Shown here: positions 63,536 through 64,000 of the stretch, one piece after another
How the letters are laid out: the number at the start of each line of letters is the position of its first letter
Numbering within the stretch: the first letter of the stretch is position 1
DNA from: Euglena gracilis
Lineage: Eukaryota; Euglenida; Euglenophyceae; Euglenales
Assembly: GCA_039621445.1 (NCBI GenBank)
Contig: CP154955.1
Coordinates: 35,629,123-35,693,122 of the forward strand
Length of the DNA stretch: 64,000 nucleotides
Reading direction: 5' to 3'
Notes under the pieces: model-generated
Seen by the model: the letters and a program-made list of their open reading frames with translations, nothing else
Told to the model about the DNA's origin: nothing
Database searches by the model: none
Position numbers and translations under genes: made by a program

Positions 63536-63932
63536 CCAAAAACCGGGGATGACTGTCCTTGCCTGGCGTGGACACACCGGCTGGGTGGGCACCGGAGAGG
63601 GTGGGGGACTCCCCTGAAAACGAAACCAGTTGGCATTGGCATTATCCACAACAGACCTAAAAAAATTGTGCCCAACTTGTTCTCAATTGTCGTGTCTCTG
63701 CACTCTCAAAAACCCCCAAATCTTCAACCCCCACATAAGTGCGAAAGGATGTAAATACCCCACATAAGGATGTACAGATGTATGTACACGTGTGGTTGCT
63801 TTGCATCTGCCCCCCCCCCCAGGAGACAAAAGGCGAGGTGGCGGTGGGGTGAGGCCCGGGCCCCCTCCCAGTCTCCTGGGCTGGGCAGCTCTAATCCAAG
63901 GCACATCTGATTCCCTGACCCCCTCCTGACAG

Positions 63933-64000
63933 TTGACCCCAGGGCCCCGGCACTGTGGCCTCGTTGGTGCTGGTGCGATGCGGCCGACGCGGCGGCGCTT
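63933..64000 (+). CDS. possible exon running off the window
   Basis: The acceptor ccctcctgacag ends at 63932. GC rises sharply and one frame reads DPRAPALWPRWCWCDAADAA. Could be the next LON exon; cut by the window edge. Confidence 0.35.
   Translation, partial: MTPGPRHCGLVGAGAMRPTRRR

Larger units (their letters stand above)
62377..63932. other. LON intron or downstream DNA with a repeat element
   Basis: Holds the 62.79-63.1 kb relative of the 37.2-kb element and the ggatcccaccgg repeats. No exon recognised. Confidence 0.45.

Overview
The window is nuclear DNA of a repeat-rich eukaryote, most likely an alga or other protist; I cannot name the species. The evidence is spliceosomal introns with in-phase GC-rich exons, Ty3/Gypsy chromoviruses, hAT-type and TA-target MITEs, and very abundant C/G homopolymer tracts. 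I see no bacterial operons, rRNA genes or CRISPR arrays.

Region 1 (1-22545) is one large minus-strand Gypsy chromovirus (E1). Its 3' LTR is 1-3258, cut by the window edge, and its 5' LTR is about 16196-22545. The coding region, read on the minus strand, is a coiled-coil and zinc-knuckle Gag, a cytosine-5 DNA methyltransferase domain, protease, RT, RNase H, integrase and a chromodomain. The methyltransferase shares a frame with pol, with one TAG between them. E1 has been hit repeatedly. A 2.77-kb element with a C2H2 zinc-finger gene interrupts Gag (CCCAA duplication). Two TA-flanked MITEs also lie in Gag. The 5' LTR holds a complete 2.4-kb mini-LTR element, a 302-bp foldback, a 357-bp hAT-like MITE and a local inversion.

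Region 2 (22546-30135) has remnants of two more minus-strand elements: a 5' LTR with a coiled-coil gag-like ORF (E3), and a 3' LTR with a chromovirus pol broken by many frameshifts (E2). E2 is truncated and joined to half of a MITE.

Region 3 (30136-47320) is mostly AT-rich repeats, foldbacks and MITEs. Between them are scattered plus-strand exon candidates, including a likely EF-hand exon near 38.5 kb. At 41.65-41.9 kb two adjacent hairpins share one loop sequence but have unrelated stems.

Region 4 (47320-64000) holds plus-strand, intron-rich host gene sequence. The best-supported locus is a LON substrate-binding-domain gene with five phase-consistent exons between 59683 and 62376. Upstream exons include a SAM-domain-like one at 48.3 kb; I cannot say how many genes they belong to. 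Most introns use GTG-type donors and several contain MITEs.

Major uncertainties are the exon models, the inner LTR edges, and whether long C/G tracts are assembled at the right length.
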